Of a DNA stretch of 64,000 bases, positions 31,759 to 43,900 are shown piece after piece. A model generated the notes under the pieces. The model was not told where the DNA came from. It saw only the letters and a program-made list of their open reading frames with translations, and searched no databases. Made by a program: the position numbers and the translations under genes. The stretch's first letter is position 1. Each line of letters starts with the position of its first letter. The stretch is from positions 43,153,364-43,217,363 of the forward strand of contig NC_052349.1 in NCBI RefSeq assembly GCF_009727055.1, in the 5' to 3' direction. Source of the DNA: Benincasa hispida. Taxonomy: Eukaryota > Streptophyta > Magnoliopsida > Cucurbitales > Cucurbitaceae.

Positions 31759-33620
31759 ATGGAGCCTGGTCCTTCTAAACCTGTACAACTATATCAACAG
31801 AATACGCATCGTTTGCAATCGATATGGTATAGTTCTTCTACCGTAGTTTTGAGTTGTCGGAGAAGGGAGGCATATGCACAACATACTATCCCATTTGATC
31901 AACGTATTATTCCCTATGTTGAACAGGCAAGTTTTTTTGGGGTTGCACAAATCGGATTTATCCAACTCGATTGGCACCTCATTACTGCTTTAGTTGAACA
32001 TTGGAGACTAGAAACCCACACATTTCACCTACATTATGGGGAATGTACAATTACATTGCAGGATGTTGCCATTCAGTTTGGGTTACGAGTGGACAGGAGA
32101 ATCATTGACAAGTTCATTACAATATGATTGGAAGAATGTTTGTGACGAGCTCTTAGGTGTTCTACCAAATGATCTAAAAAGCTCAAGATTGAGTATCCCA
32201 TGGTTGGCGTCCCAGTTTCCAGAATCACCTTCCAATGCAAACGACATCAGCATACGTTGGTATGCACGAGCATACATTATGCAGCTTATTGGAGGATTTT
32301 TGTTCGCTGACAAGTCAAACACTCTAGTACATCTCATGTTTCTCCCGCTACTATCTGATTTCGAGCATGTTGGTACGTACTCGTGGGGTGGTGCCTGTCT
32401 TGCATGGCTTTATAGAAAACTTTGTCGGGCTATCAATGCACAAGCGTTGGAAATAGCGGGGCCACTGATACTACTACAAGTATGGGCTTATGATCTGTCT
32501 CTTATACACATCTAGATGTGTATAAGAGACAGGTACGTACTCGTGGGGTGGTGCCTGTCTTGCATGGCTTTATAGAGAACTTTGTCGGGCTACCAATGCA
32601 CAAGCGTTGGAAATAGCGGGGCCATTGATACTACTATAGGTATAGACTTATGATATATTTCCAATTATAGCACCACAAGTCTAGTTACAGGCCCCAGGTC
32701 ATCGTCCACTTAGTACCAGGTATTATTTCATTTATATATTTATTTCGTTATCATTTTATGTAAGAATATAAATTAATTGTATTTTTTATAATTTTAGATG
32801 GAGTGGTGCATTAGTTGCCTCTGAACAGTAAGCAAATATGTTGCTAGTATACCGAAAAATATTTGACAGACTGATGCACAATCAGGTAACAAATATATAT
32901 ATAAATGAATATTTAAAATCATTTTGGATGTATAATTATCTTCTTTTTTTTTTGTCAGATTAATTGGACGCCATACACACAAGATATTTGGTCATCGCTA
33001 TCTGATTACTGTCGTGATGGTGAAGACATTTGGTTAGCCGTTAGCCCTCTTATATGCTACCATATAGTAGAGTTGCATCATCCAGATCGTGTGTTGAGAC
33101 ATTCGATCTCCGACAAACAATACCTCCGTTGTCTATACACTTCCAACACTACACCAAATTGATTTGAGAGGTAAGCACGACCAAGACTGACGTCAAATTC
33201 ACGTGGAATATATATGGACGATATGATCGTTGTGCACAGGGAGAAATGACAAATGGGTCAGCTGCAACAGATGACTACTTTTCCTGGTACGATTCAATCA
33301 CGAGGCGATTTATCACACTTGACGGCACTTACTATTACTTCATATTAAGAGATTTAAAATCAAACATTTTTCAAATATATGATATGAATATTGTTTAATA
33401 TTTATTTTTTTTCATTGTACAGAATAATTTTATCGGAGATGTACAACAATATTCAGTATAGCACAACTTACCAAAGTTGAGTTCAATGTGTCAACAAACA
33501 TTGGTCAACATAGAAAGTATTATTCAACAAACAAGACGACTCAATGTTGCTGACACTGATCGAAGACGTATTCGTCGTAGATGACAACAACAGGGTGAAG
33601 CTAATTTAGAGGCACACAAA
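31759..33620 (+). pseudogene. Plant mobile domain (PMD, MAIN-like) gene, broken
   Basis: The PMD is found in the plant MAIN/MAIL proteins and in transposon-borne relatives; its biochemical role is unclear. From ATG 31759, one frame gives VEQASFFGVAQIGFIQLDW, LVEHWRLETHTFHL and GECTITLQDVAIQFGLRVD. After a frameshift at about 32100-32125, the frame 32036-32494 gives YDWKNVCDELLGVLP, SIRWYARAYIMQLIGGFLFAD and SWGGACLAWLYRKLCRA. Sequence then resumes past an adaptor (32533-32719). Candidate later exons are 32798-32885 (WSGALVASEQ then a premature stop) and 32959 onward (INWTPYTQDIWSSLSDYCRDG), with GT-AG borders. Two or more stops and the frameshift make it non-functional, although the artefact region needs correction before the frame can be judged. 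Confidence 0.8.
32495..32532. other. Complete Nextera mate-pair junction adaptor (assembly artefact)
   Basis: Exactly 38 bases: the mosaic end CTGTCTCTTATACACATCT and, back to back, its reverse complement AGATGTGTATAAGAGACAG. This is the circularisation junction of Nextera mate-pair libraries. The 120 or so bases before it (from about 32371) and after it (32533-32655) are near-identical copies of the same PMD segment with a few mismatches. Confidence 0.98.
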
Positions 33621-33720
33621 GACAACTCCATGTGAAGTAAGGGCCAAGGGGTCGTCTTTAAATTTCATGTAAACTTCTATTTTCAAATTAAAGAACTAAT
33701 TGTAAATCTTCTTTAGTATC

Positions 33721-33905
33721 ATGACATTTTTTTTTTTAATACGAGTGAAGAATAATTATGTTTTCATTGTAGACTAAATATATAATTAAGTTTAATAATG
33801 AATGAATTTGTTGACCCGGTTCTATAGTCATAATATTGTTGTACATCTCCAATTAAAAAATAATAATTAGTCAATCTATTTTTTTAAAAAAAAAAAAAAG
33901 AAAAA
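33721..33905. other. AT-rich non-coding tail of the MULE interior
   Basis: Contains poly-T and poly-A runs (33727-33739, 33880-33908) and no open frame. It lies between the PMD remains and the right terminal repeat. Confidence 0.4.
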
Positions 33906-33906
33906 A

Positions 33907-34110
33907 AATCGTGGACCCGATCCACGAATCTCTCTTCGGCCGGTCAACCAACTGAGCCAATATGGTGCTGACTGGATTAAATGTTAATCGTGTTCCTCAT
34001 ACACGATTTCCCTTCATACCAAGACTACCCTATTTTTGTCATTACTTTCCATTCCAACTTATTTTTAAAAATATTTTCCCATGTACCCCATTTTTGTCAA
34101 TAATTTGAAA
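33907..34110. repeat. Right terminal region of the MULE with palindromes
   Basis: Holds two palindromes of the same type as the left end: 33907-33929 (AATCGTGGACC/GATCCACGAAT) and 33986-34008 (AATCGTGTTCC/ATACACGATT), followed outward by ATTTTTGTCATTA (about 34032) and ATTTTTGTCAATAATTT (about 34090), the complements of the left-end GACAAAAAT phrases. Confidence 0.65.
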
Positions 34111-34900
34111 ATTCACAATATTTTAGAACTTGATCCTAATTTTTATGATAATAATGTAAGAATGATAATAATTTTTTTTTGAAAAAAATAAATTTAGCTT
34201 TTGATAATAAAGTAAAAAAGTTTGAAATTTAGTTTTATAACAAATTAATTATAAAAAAATTAGGTCCGTTTCAATTTCTATTTTATCTCTTTTTTTATAA
34301 TAAGAAATTTACCTTTCGATAACACAGTAACAAAGTTTGAAATTTAGTTTTAATAATTATAATAATAATAACCTTTTAGTTTTGCTTTTAATTTCTAATT
34401 TATATCTTTTTTTTAATAAAGAAGTTTACTTTTGAATCGAAGCTGCAAAGTTTGAAATTTAGTTTTATCACACATTAATAGAAAAAATAGTTTTGCTTTC
34501 AATTTCTAAATTCTCTCTTTTTTTATTGCTATGAAATGAATTTCTCATGAGGTTTGCATTTAAAGCATTCTTAGTTCATTATGTAGTCTTTTTTTTTCTT
34601 GTTAATTACTAATGGAAAGCAGACGTGACTCTTAATTTTTTTTCTAATTTTTAATTATTAAATATATATATATTTTTTCAATTTTTCTTTTACTATTTTT
34701 CTCTCGCTTACCTTTTCTTTCTCCCTCTCCTCCTTTCATCTTTTTCCTTCAACATAAATGACAATTGTCGTCAGTGAAGACGATCTCCTTCCTCTCTTTA
34801 CGTTTTACTTTTCTTCTTCTTTATTCTCCTTCCCCGTGAGCCCTCCATCTAGGATGCTCACAATAGCAGTTGCCAACACATTATACTCCAGGTTTGAGAA
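34111..34900. other. AT-rich intergenic stretch
   Basis: Includes a degenerate direct repeat of GCAAAGTTTGAAATTTAGTTTTA-type sequence (about 34205, 34330 and 34450), then a CT-rich block at 34680-34760. No coding sequence is supported. Confidence 0.4.
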
Positions 34901-35253
34901 ATCATGAAAACTTTTCTTATGCTTACAATGGAAATATGTTGCAGGTCCCCTAAGTTATTCTAACCGTAGGTTCTCCACATTCTGAAAATAAGCTAGGAAG
35001 AAATCATGATTTACTTCATCAAGGTTTTAAGGGCAAAACAACAACACTAGAGAATGTTGTATAGACCATAACAAATAATATGTAGAGTATGGCAACCACA
35101 GTGTAGAGCTTGGCAAGCATAGTGGTAAGTCACGAAAAGGTCATCCATCACCTAGTGGCTCAGATGGAATAGCTTGTCTCTACAGTCAATTCCATCTAAG
35201 TGAGTAATACTCTAAGCACTTCTAAAGGAAGGCCCCAGGAGTAATGTAAGACG

Positions 35254-36193
35254 GTGACCCTTCGAAGTGGTAAGCCCCTAACTAAGCTTGCAGTGAAAAT
35301 AATGCTTGTAAAAAAGTCAGAGGAAGAGAAGAAAGATGAAGAAGAGAGGAAGAATATGCCTAAATCATCTTTTTCAAGGAAGTTTCATGTCCTTGATCTC
35401 ATTCCTATTGAAAACCTTTTGTTTCCTCAACATTTTCAAAGAAACAAAAAAGCAGTTGGATACACAATTTTCTAATTGTGTAGACATTTTTAAGAAGCTT
35501 CACATTAATATATCATTTGTCAATTCACTTGAACAAATGCCTAACTATGTGAGGTTTATGAAAGAGGTGCTATTGAAAAAGAAAAGGTTATAAAATGTGA
35601 GATAATAGATATGATAGAGGAATGCAATACAATCTTACAAATGAGGCTACCTCAAAAGCTAAAGGATCAGGAGAGTTTCACAATTCCTAGAACTATTGGC
35701 TCTCTTTCTATTATGAAAGCCTTATGTGATTTAGGTGCTTTTATTAACTTAATGTCTATGTCTCTCTACATGAAGTTAGGACTTAAAGAGTTGAACCTCA
35801 CTACAATATCCTTGCAGATGGCTGGCAGATCCACGGCTTATCCACGAGGTATAATTGAGGATATGTTAGTCAAAATTTACAAGTGTATCTTTCTTGCAGA
35901 TTTTGTAGTCCTAAACATGGAGAAAGAATCTAAGATCACTATCATCTTAGGATGACCATTTTTTTGTAACTTGAAAGGCTTTAATTGATGTGGAGGAAGG
36001 TAAGTTGACCTTTAGGGTCCATGATGAGCAGGTAGTCTTTAGTATTCATGGATCATTCAAGAGCCTGAACAAGATACGCATATGTCATAGGATTGAGAGT
36101 ATATATGAGATTACCTCTAAGCATGATCAAATTGTAGTGTCTGATGATTCTTCGGGTAAGAAAATAAATCTTACTTCTGTTAATCCTAACTGA
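35254..36193 (+). pseudogene. Gypsy gag end and aspartic protease domain, broken
   Basis: TLRSGKPL (35257) marks the junction after gag typical of Athila-type elements. The retropepsin domain is open at 35611-35955: MKALCDLGAFINLMSMSLY holds the DLGA catalytic motif (D-[LST]-G-A), followed by GLKELNLTTISLQMAGRSTAYPRG, a LADFVVLNME block and IILG at the end. The next block, continuing after one frame change, is 35990-36193 (GKLTFRVHDEQVVF). Frameshifts near 35475, 35593 and 35955 break it. Confidence 0.75.
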
Positions 36194-37846
36194 TATGAGT
36201 CGACTAATAAGCCCCTGGTGACTGTAATAGTGTATCAAGTAGGAATGATTGTTATGACTTTTTTATCTCATTATGTGGAAGGAATAACGATAGAGTAAAA
36301 CCACCTTAGAATCGGGTGTGAAGTGAGAGCCTCGTCTAGCTGGAAAGATGATTTCTTATGAAAATAAGCTTTCATTAGTTTAAAACATAGATCTTTATTA
36401 GTTCAATAGCATGTTTTAAGACAATAAATATTTAAATCCACATCATAGTCTGCCACATTGCATCATGATTAGGTGTGCAAATCACCTGAAGTTCCTTGGA
36501 AGAGCAACCCTCTGAGAATTAAGGGTGTATCATCTCAGTCGAGCAGACTATTTATTTAATTTTTGCTAAATTTACACGTTATTTATATTCTTTGGTTTAG
36601 TCATCATGATTATGTGTTGCTAAATTATCTAGTGAAAGGCTTGGCTAAGAATCCTTATGCTGCAATACCTAATAGTGGAAATCGAGTACTTCTTTAATCT
36701 CATGCATATCTTTTTTTTTTACAATATTTTTACTTAAAATTGTTTTTCTCCATTTGGTCAATTGAGATAAAATAGTTGCACATGAATCTTTTGACAATAA
36801 AGTGTTTGGAAACTTAAAGCAACTAATTTTTACAAGGATAATAAGGACACTCATAAGCTATTAAGTAAACAGGAGTAAACACATTGAGTTAGTACAGATG
36901 ACAGATGGTCCAACTAACTTGATGTCCTATGTCGCATCAGAAGATACGTGTAGTAGGTTTTCTCGCTTAGAGATTATATAGTGGTTTAAGAACAATTTGA
37001 TTAATGTTATAGTTATGAAAAGCATTGAGAATCTAATTGTCAAGTTTGTATACTTTTGACACATTGTACAATACATTTCTTATACAATTGCATCCCAACA
37101 ATCATACAGTCGTTTACTTTTACTAAAGCAGTAAAGCTATAGCATTATCACACAATCAACAAATCTTGGTAATTCATAGTTTATATAACACTGGAAGAAG
37201 TCTTATTAATAGTTTGAAAGAATCTTAGCCATATTGTATCCCTAAGGAAATGACTTTGGAATTCTCCAAGTACTATTTGTTGTTGCAATGATTTATACTT
37301 GAGTTAACGTAATAGGCGTGACTTGTGCAAATATAGCTTTACAAATCATTAATTAACTCAATAGCACAAGACTTACTTTCACAGGAAAAAGAGTTGTCAG
37401 TAGATATTAAATCCAGTGCTTCTTAGGAGCTAGCCCAAGTTTTATTGCTTTTAGTTTGTGTTTGTTTAAGTTGTTTTTCCTTTTAACAGAGCCACTCTTA
37501 TTATCGTTACTATTTTAGGAGTAATAATCAACTTGTACTCACTTTGCCAGCTTGTTGATGAATTCCTATATGCTCCCAAGCTTATATCACTTACTTTGAG
37601 TGGCTACTTTATTCTTTTTATGCATTGGGAGCAATGCATCATTCTAAGTTTGGGTTGGGAGACGTAGTTCGTACTTTTGTATTTTTTTTATCCCGTTATG
37701 CATGTTTATGGGTAATTATAGATGTTATGCATGTAAATTGAATGTGTTAAAATTTGGAGAAATGTTTTCGATTTATGAGTAGAAAAGATGTGAGAAGATA
37801 TTTATGCATGTCTTTGATGATGATAATCTATGATGTATGTTGAATA

Positions 37847-39899
37847 TGTTGGGGTTGTTGCCCTAAATCTCGTAGGGTCCCATAGTTTGTATTTGTAATG
37901 TACAAACATTTTATTTATGTAATAAAATATGTGATGTTTTATTTCAAAATTAGTTGCATTCTCACTACAAACCAATAAACTAACATCCAAGGTTATCTTG
38001 TAACTTAAATATGTATGTAGAGACATACAGGTGGATCATATTTAAGTGATAACCTAAATGGTCTGTAGTAGATGGATAAGGTTGGATACTTATCCTGATG
38101 ACACTATGAGTATGGCTCGCTTTATAGATGTTACAAATGTTGTAAAGTGCTACAAAGGATCTGATCCTAATCATTCATGTGGAGACATATAAGTGGGGAT
38201 ATTCTATACAAAAGAGTTTGTATAAGACCGGACCACGAAATGTTTAGTCTCATTATATAACGTCGTTCATAATAGAGACTTACATTTCACTAGGATGACC
38301 ATAGGTAACATGACCTGAATCTTGAGTGAGTTGTGAACTTCGGCCTATGAAGGCGGTCCTTTAATTTGTATGGGTGAGAGTGGCCAGATCGTTGACTCAA
38401 CAAAACCTTACGAGTAATATGTGAAGGGTCATCGTATTTATCAGCCCTTACGAGCAATATGCTCTGATAGGATGCTCATTTGTTTTATTGCTGGCTTCAA
38501 TGTCTTAATTATGATTGATGACATTGTATCAGAGCATATTGCTCGTAAGGGCTGATAAATTAAAGGGAATCAACCAAGTAGATAAATTGCTCCCTTAAGG
38601 GCTGATTCTAGGGCTTAAACAATGTGACACCACATCTTCTCCTAGTTTGAGAGAGGTTTGATCATAATTGGACAATGATTTATTGTTCATTAGATGGATT
38701 AGTGGTACTTAAAGAGTTAGATGTAACTACAGGGGTAAAACGGTATTTTTGGCTCGACTATACTTACGAGCAATATGTGAAGGGTCATCGTATTGTTGAT
38801 TGGTTATATCCAATGGATACAGAAATATATCTATAGTGCGAAGAGTGCAGTTGTCGGTCTTTAATAGAGTGCTCGATAGTTAACAGATGGTGAATAATTT
38901 AATTAAATAGTTTAATTAATTATTCATGTATCGTTGAAGCTTCAAGCTATAGGTCCATGAGTTCCCCTCGGTAGCTCAACAGGATTTAATGAGAATCAGT
39001 TTCTAGATTGATTTGAATTGTTCAAACTACTTGAGGAAATTAATTATATATGATATAACTAATTAATTATTTAATTATATATGATATAATTATTATAATG
39101 TATTTGATACATTATATTAAGTATTTATGAGAGGAAATACATATTTGAATTTGATTCAAATGTTAATTATATGAATTGGATTCATGTAGCTGAATTTAAT
39201 GTAAATGTGATTTATATTAAAAGTCACTTGTGAGAGAGAATTGAAACTATAGGTTATATTGTATTTGATGCAATATAAAAACTATAGGTTATATGTTATA
39301 TATGATATAACATATAGTTATGTATATATATGTATAATAAATTTGTTATATATATTAAGATTTTGATTTTGATTTATTAAAATTAAATTAAATTAAATTT
39401 TTTTTATTTTATTTTATTTTATTTTATTTTTAAATTAAATTAAATTAAAGGGAACCTTCCTCCCTTAATTCTCTCTACATCACGTACATGGAAGTCTTGG
39501 GGTTTCCTGACATTCTTCTTCTTCCTACAAAAAAGAGAGGGAAGACAGATTACACAAGAATAGTTCTGTGAGAACATATTCCTATCTTCCTTAATCTCTT
39601 CCTCTCAATTCTCCCTTCCTTCACCAAAATCACCAAAGCACCACATACTCCTGGATTCTCACCTGAGATTATCGAGGTTGCATTCGTGTTAGTATCCGGT
39701 TGGAGATTTTTTTCCCATTTGAAGAAATGTTCTTCAAAAGATAAGGGTTTCAATAACCCTAATTTATTCTTCTGTATTTTTATTTATTAGCATGATGTAT
39801 TTTTGTATATTGTTTCTTTGTAAAATTGAATTTTGTAAAATTGGGAAGATTGGGACGATCCATCACTTCCGCTCAAGGACCCTTCATTGGGATCCATCA
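37847..39899 (+). mobile_element. Solo LTR, family A, copy 1
   Basis: Begins TGTTGGGGTTGTTGCCC and ends GGGATCCATCA, the Copia-type LTR of this locus (2053 bp). Flanks GAATA (37842-37846) and AAATA (39900-39904) differ by one base, as expected of an old 5-bp target duplication. No interior sequence accompanies it. It contains a 34-bp perfect inverted repeat absent from other copies and duplicated ACGAGCAATATGTGAAGGG words at 38410 and 38766, so it was rearranged or misassembled. AAATTAAATT and ATTTT tandem tracts lie at 39380-39440. Confidence 0.8.
38436..38560. repeat. 34-bp perfect inverted repeat with 57-bp spacer
   Basis: Arm 38436-38469 (ATTTATCAGCCCTTACGAGC..) is the exact complement of 38527-38560 (..GCTCGTAAGGGCTGATAAAT). 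Confidence 0.95.
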
Positions 39900-40977
39900 A
39901 AATATGCATGTTAGATGATCTGCTATGGAAATAGGATTACATACTCTTGAATTATGATCTATTTAATTCTATCTTGGAGTCTCTCATATTCTGAGCACGT
40001 ATTTCTTTAATTTAGAACCTTTAACTGAATAATGAATTATTTTGAATAAATTTGGTTGTCACCTCAAAAGTCCTTGCTAGTTAGAGAGAGTTGTCTTTCA
40101 TGATAATCGGTAATGTTATACTAAGGGAAAGAAAAATAATTTATTTTCCTATTGAAAAAAATGATTGTGCACAAAGGATTGAATGAGTAAGAGAATAACT
40201 GTTGAAAGAGACTTAAAAAAAAAAAATAGCCTTATAATGAGTATGCATGGATAGAGGTCAAAAGAGTTGTTTTTGTTGTGATTAGTTAGGATGCCCATGA
40301 AATCCTGGTTACGAGTCCCAAAGTTGAATGTATAAAACCTAGTGCCTTTAGATAAAAGAATGCAAGTTTAAGGATCCCTTGAGTATATTATTTTCAGACA
40401 CCTTAGTTGAGATATTATCTTCTTGAGTTCTTTTAAATGCTTGATGATTGATGTATGAGCTAGAGTAGGGGAAAACTAGAGAAACTTTGTTAATTTTAAA
40501 GCTAATTTCTGAGTTTTGAATTGAATGTGACTTACGCGCCACACACATGGGGATGAAAAGATTTGGTTTTGAAATGTTCTTAACAAAAGATGTACTTGAA
40601 TGTTTTTACTTATGAATCTAGCATGTTGTTCTTATTATTGAGGCTTGAATCATTTGCATGTTTATTTAGAACTTCCCTATGGTCTTATTCTACTTTTGCT
40701 CTAGACTAACACTAGGTATTTCACTTCTTCCCTTTTCTTCCTTAGTTTCCCTCTGTGCCTAAAGTAAACCTAAGCCAAATTTTAGGGACAGGCCCACTAT
40801 GGTGTCTTAAGGGTGACAACATGCTTAAAAAATAGTAAGGAAGCAGAAGTGGGACTTGACATTAAAAAAAATAAATAAATAAAAGAAAAAACATTTTTAT
40901 AAATGTATTTAATGTGTACATAGGAGTTGAGCTTAAGAAACCAAAAGCTTTAGGTGGAGGTAGAAAATGTTGGGTTT

Positions 40978-43900
40978 TATGCTCTAAAACTTGTAGAAAG
41001 TAAATGTAATTAATTGATCGTCATCGATAAAGAGTTATGTTATTATTTCAATAAATGTTATTGATCGCGTTGTATTCTATTTTGTCTTAATAACCCTAAA
41101 TCCAATAAACTAACATCCTAGGTTGTCTTATGAGTCTTGAACTATATATGGAGACTGAAGGAATTGTGAGGTCCAGTGCGGAAGTGGGGATCATTCCCAA
41201 TTCTAGATTTCACAAAAGTACAAATTTTACAGAATAAAAAAAAAAGCATAACATTAAATAATTTTACAGCATGCTAAGAATAGAGAATTAAGGTTAGAAA
41301 TTCATATCCTTGAAGCTAAATATCTTCACGAAATCCCTCGAACTGGTCACGAACAATTCATACAGGACATTGCCAAGCGGAGTGCCTTCCTCGAAAATCA
41401 AACCAAAACCAAAATACCACCATAAGTGAGACCTCTAGATTCTCTGTAGGGGATGAAAATCACATGAGGTGTGGGCTTTATGTTCTTTTGTGAGATGGAG
41501 AGTATTGAGAAGGGAATTTTTCAGGGAGATCAAGCAATAGAACTCACAGAGACTCTTTCTGTGAAGAAGATAAATTAGATGTAAAACCAACCTCCCACTA
41601 GCACAATTAATTGAGAGAAAAATGGGAGAGGGAGTTATAACTCCCTCCTAAAAATAATGCATGACATTTAATAAAATCACATTAATACTAAATTTAATTA
41701 TATGAATCTCATCCATATAATTAGTATTTGAATCACATTAAAATATTTAATTTCTCTCAAAATAAACTTTATATTATTATGTATCAAATACATTATATTA
41801 ATTATATCACATATAAGTAATTCCCTCAATTAATTTGAACAATTCAAATTAATCCAAAATTAATTCTCAATAATCCTTGTTGAGCTACAAAGAGGACCTT
41901 ATGAACCTGTAGATTGAAACTCCAATGGTATTTGAATAATTAATTAAACTCCTTTAATCAAATTATTCAACATTCATTAACTGTCGGTTACTCCACTAAA
42001 GACCGACAGCTGCACTCTTCGCACTACATATATATTTCTATATCCATTGCATATAACCAATCAATAGTGCGATAACCCTTCACAAGTTGCTCGTAAGTAC
42101 AGCTGAACCAAAATTACCGTTTTGCCCCTATAGTTACATCTAACTCCTTAAGTACTGTTGATCCCTCTAATGAACAATAAGTCATAGTCCAACTATGACC
42201 AAATCTCTCTCAGGCCAAGAAAGGGTGTGGCGCCACATTGTTCAAGCACTGAAATCAGTCTTTAAGAGAGCAACTTATCTACTTATTTGACATTAGGGAA
42301 GGAGCGAATTCCCTCTTGTGTAACTATGTTCCCCAATCAAACGGATCCCCAAAATGGTAGACTTATTGAGTCAGCGATCTGGCCACTCTCACCTATACAA
42401 ATCAAAGGACCACCTTTTGTGGACAAAAGTTCACAACTCATTCAAGATTCAGGTCATGTCGCCTATGGTCATCCTGGTGAAATGTAAATCTCTATTATTA
42501 ACAGCGTTATATAATGAGACTATTCATTTTGTGGTCTGGTCTTATACAAATCCTTTTATATAGAACACCCCTACTCACATGTCTCCACATGATTGATTAG
42601 TATTTGATCATTTGTAACACTTTACAACGATTGTAATATCTACAAAGTGGGTCGTATTCGTAGTGTCACCAGGATAACCTTATCCATCTACTACAAACCA
42701 CTTAGGTTATCACTTAAGCATGATCCACTTGTATGTCTCTACATACATGTTTAACCTATAAAAGATAACATTGGATGTTATTTTATTGGTTTTGTGGGTT
42801 AATGCTACTAAATGTCGAATAAAACTATCTCATATTTTATTAATAAATAAATTGTTTGTACATAACAATTACAAACGACAAGACCCACGAGATTTAGGAC
42901 ATCAACCCCAATAGAGATATATAGAGATCAATGTTCAAGATACAACCTAAAGGGTCTATAGTATAGGGATAAGGTTGGGTACCTTATCCTAGTGGCACTT
43001 TGGATACAGTCCACTTTGTATTTGATATAAACGCAATGATCCAACGTGTTCACATAGGTGACATGTGAGTAGGGATATCCTATGCAATAAGTTTGCATAA
43101 GACCGAACTACGAAATAGTAACCACTAGATGTAACATTATTGACTAATTAAGTTTCTATTTCAATAAGATGACTTAGACAACTTAGTCTTAATCTTGAAT
43201 GTATTATAAACGAGTTCACGAGGGATTGTCCTTTGATTCGTATGGGTGAGAGTGGCTTGTTTACCTACTCAATAAGCCTACCATTTTGGGGACAAGGTCA
43301 AGTGAAGAGCTAGGAACATAATAATACAAGATGGAATTTACTTCTTCCTGACTTTAGGATAAGTAGATGAATGTTCCCTTAAGTGGTGTCTCCAAAACTT
43401 AGACAAAGAGCCTTACCCTCTCGCTGGCCCAAAAGAAGTTTCTGTTTAATGGTTGGACCATAAATAGGTTGATCATTACAAGAGTACTGGTACTTAAGGA
43501 TACAGAGGTAACCTACAATAACATGGTAATTTGACCCAATTGGTGTTACGAACACTCATGAAGGACTAGCTTGTTGTTATTGATCTATATTGGTGAAACA
43601 TAAATATATCTATAGTAAGAAAAGTGCAGTTGTAGGTCTTTAGTGGAGTGTACCCACAATTAACGAATATTGACTAATTTGGTTAATGAGTTTAGCCAAT
43701 TAATCTCATATCGTTGGAGCTTCTGATCTGTAGGTTCACCAAGTCCCCTTGTTAGCTCACTAAAGGATATTAATGAAAAATGATTTGAATTGTTCAAATC
43801 AATTAAGGAAATTGTATATTAATGTGGTTAATACATAATTAATTATAGATGTATTCAATAATTCAAATTATGGTAGAGAAAAATATTTAAATAAGATTTA

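Larger units (their letters stand above)
25095..34110 (+). mobile_element. Mutator-like element (MULE) with transposase and PMD genes, disrupted
   Basis: Imperfect terminal inverted repeats bound the element: left TTATTAACAAAAATAGAG (about 25105) and ATATTGACAAAAATAGG (about 25135); right, on the opposite strand, TTATTGACAAAAATGGGG (about 34105) and AGTAATGACAAAAATAGGG (about 34045). Between them, in order on the + strand, lie a MuDR-type transposase (25843-27342), its detached SWIM zinc finger (31064-31381) and a plant mobile domain gene (31759-33620), all broken. A hAT element (27343-28001) and an LTR (about 28190-31050) are inserted within it. I could not find a clean 9-bp target duplication, so the outer limits are approximate. 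The element cannot move on its own in its present state. Confidence 0.75.
34901..40977 (+). mobile_element. Degenerate Ty3/gypsy (Athila/Tat-like) retrotransposon relic
   Basis: A gag-end and protease region lies at about 35110-36190. Downstream, at 37405-37700, comes non-coding sequence with the phrase CCAGTGCTTCTTAGGAGCTAGCCCAAG and later CTAAGTTTGGGTTGGGAG, features I know from the region after pol in Athila-type elements and which recur at 61915-62180. The sequence from 39905 (TTAGATGATCTGCTATGG) to about 40800 matches 62405 onward, so one relic is split by the solo LTR at 37847-39899. Reverse transcriptase and integrase are not recognisable between 36200 and 37400, so most of pol was deleted. 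No LTRs belonging to it were found. Confidence 0.65.

Noticed and set aside
38400..38800. Repeated ACGAGCAATATG words as a CRISPR-like array
   Set aside because: Spacing is irregular, orientation differs and the sequence is part of a plant LTR.
42287..42563. Open frames in a family A LTR; similar ones at 57861-58202
   Set aside because: They lie in solo LTRs on the strand opposite to the LTR, and their recurrence reflects repeat copies, not a conserved gene.
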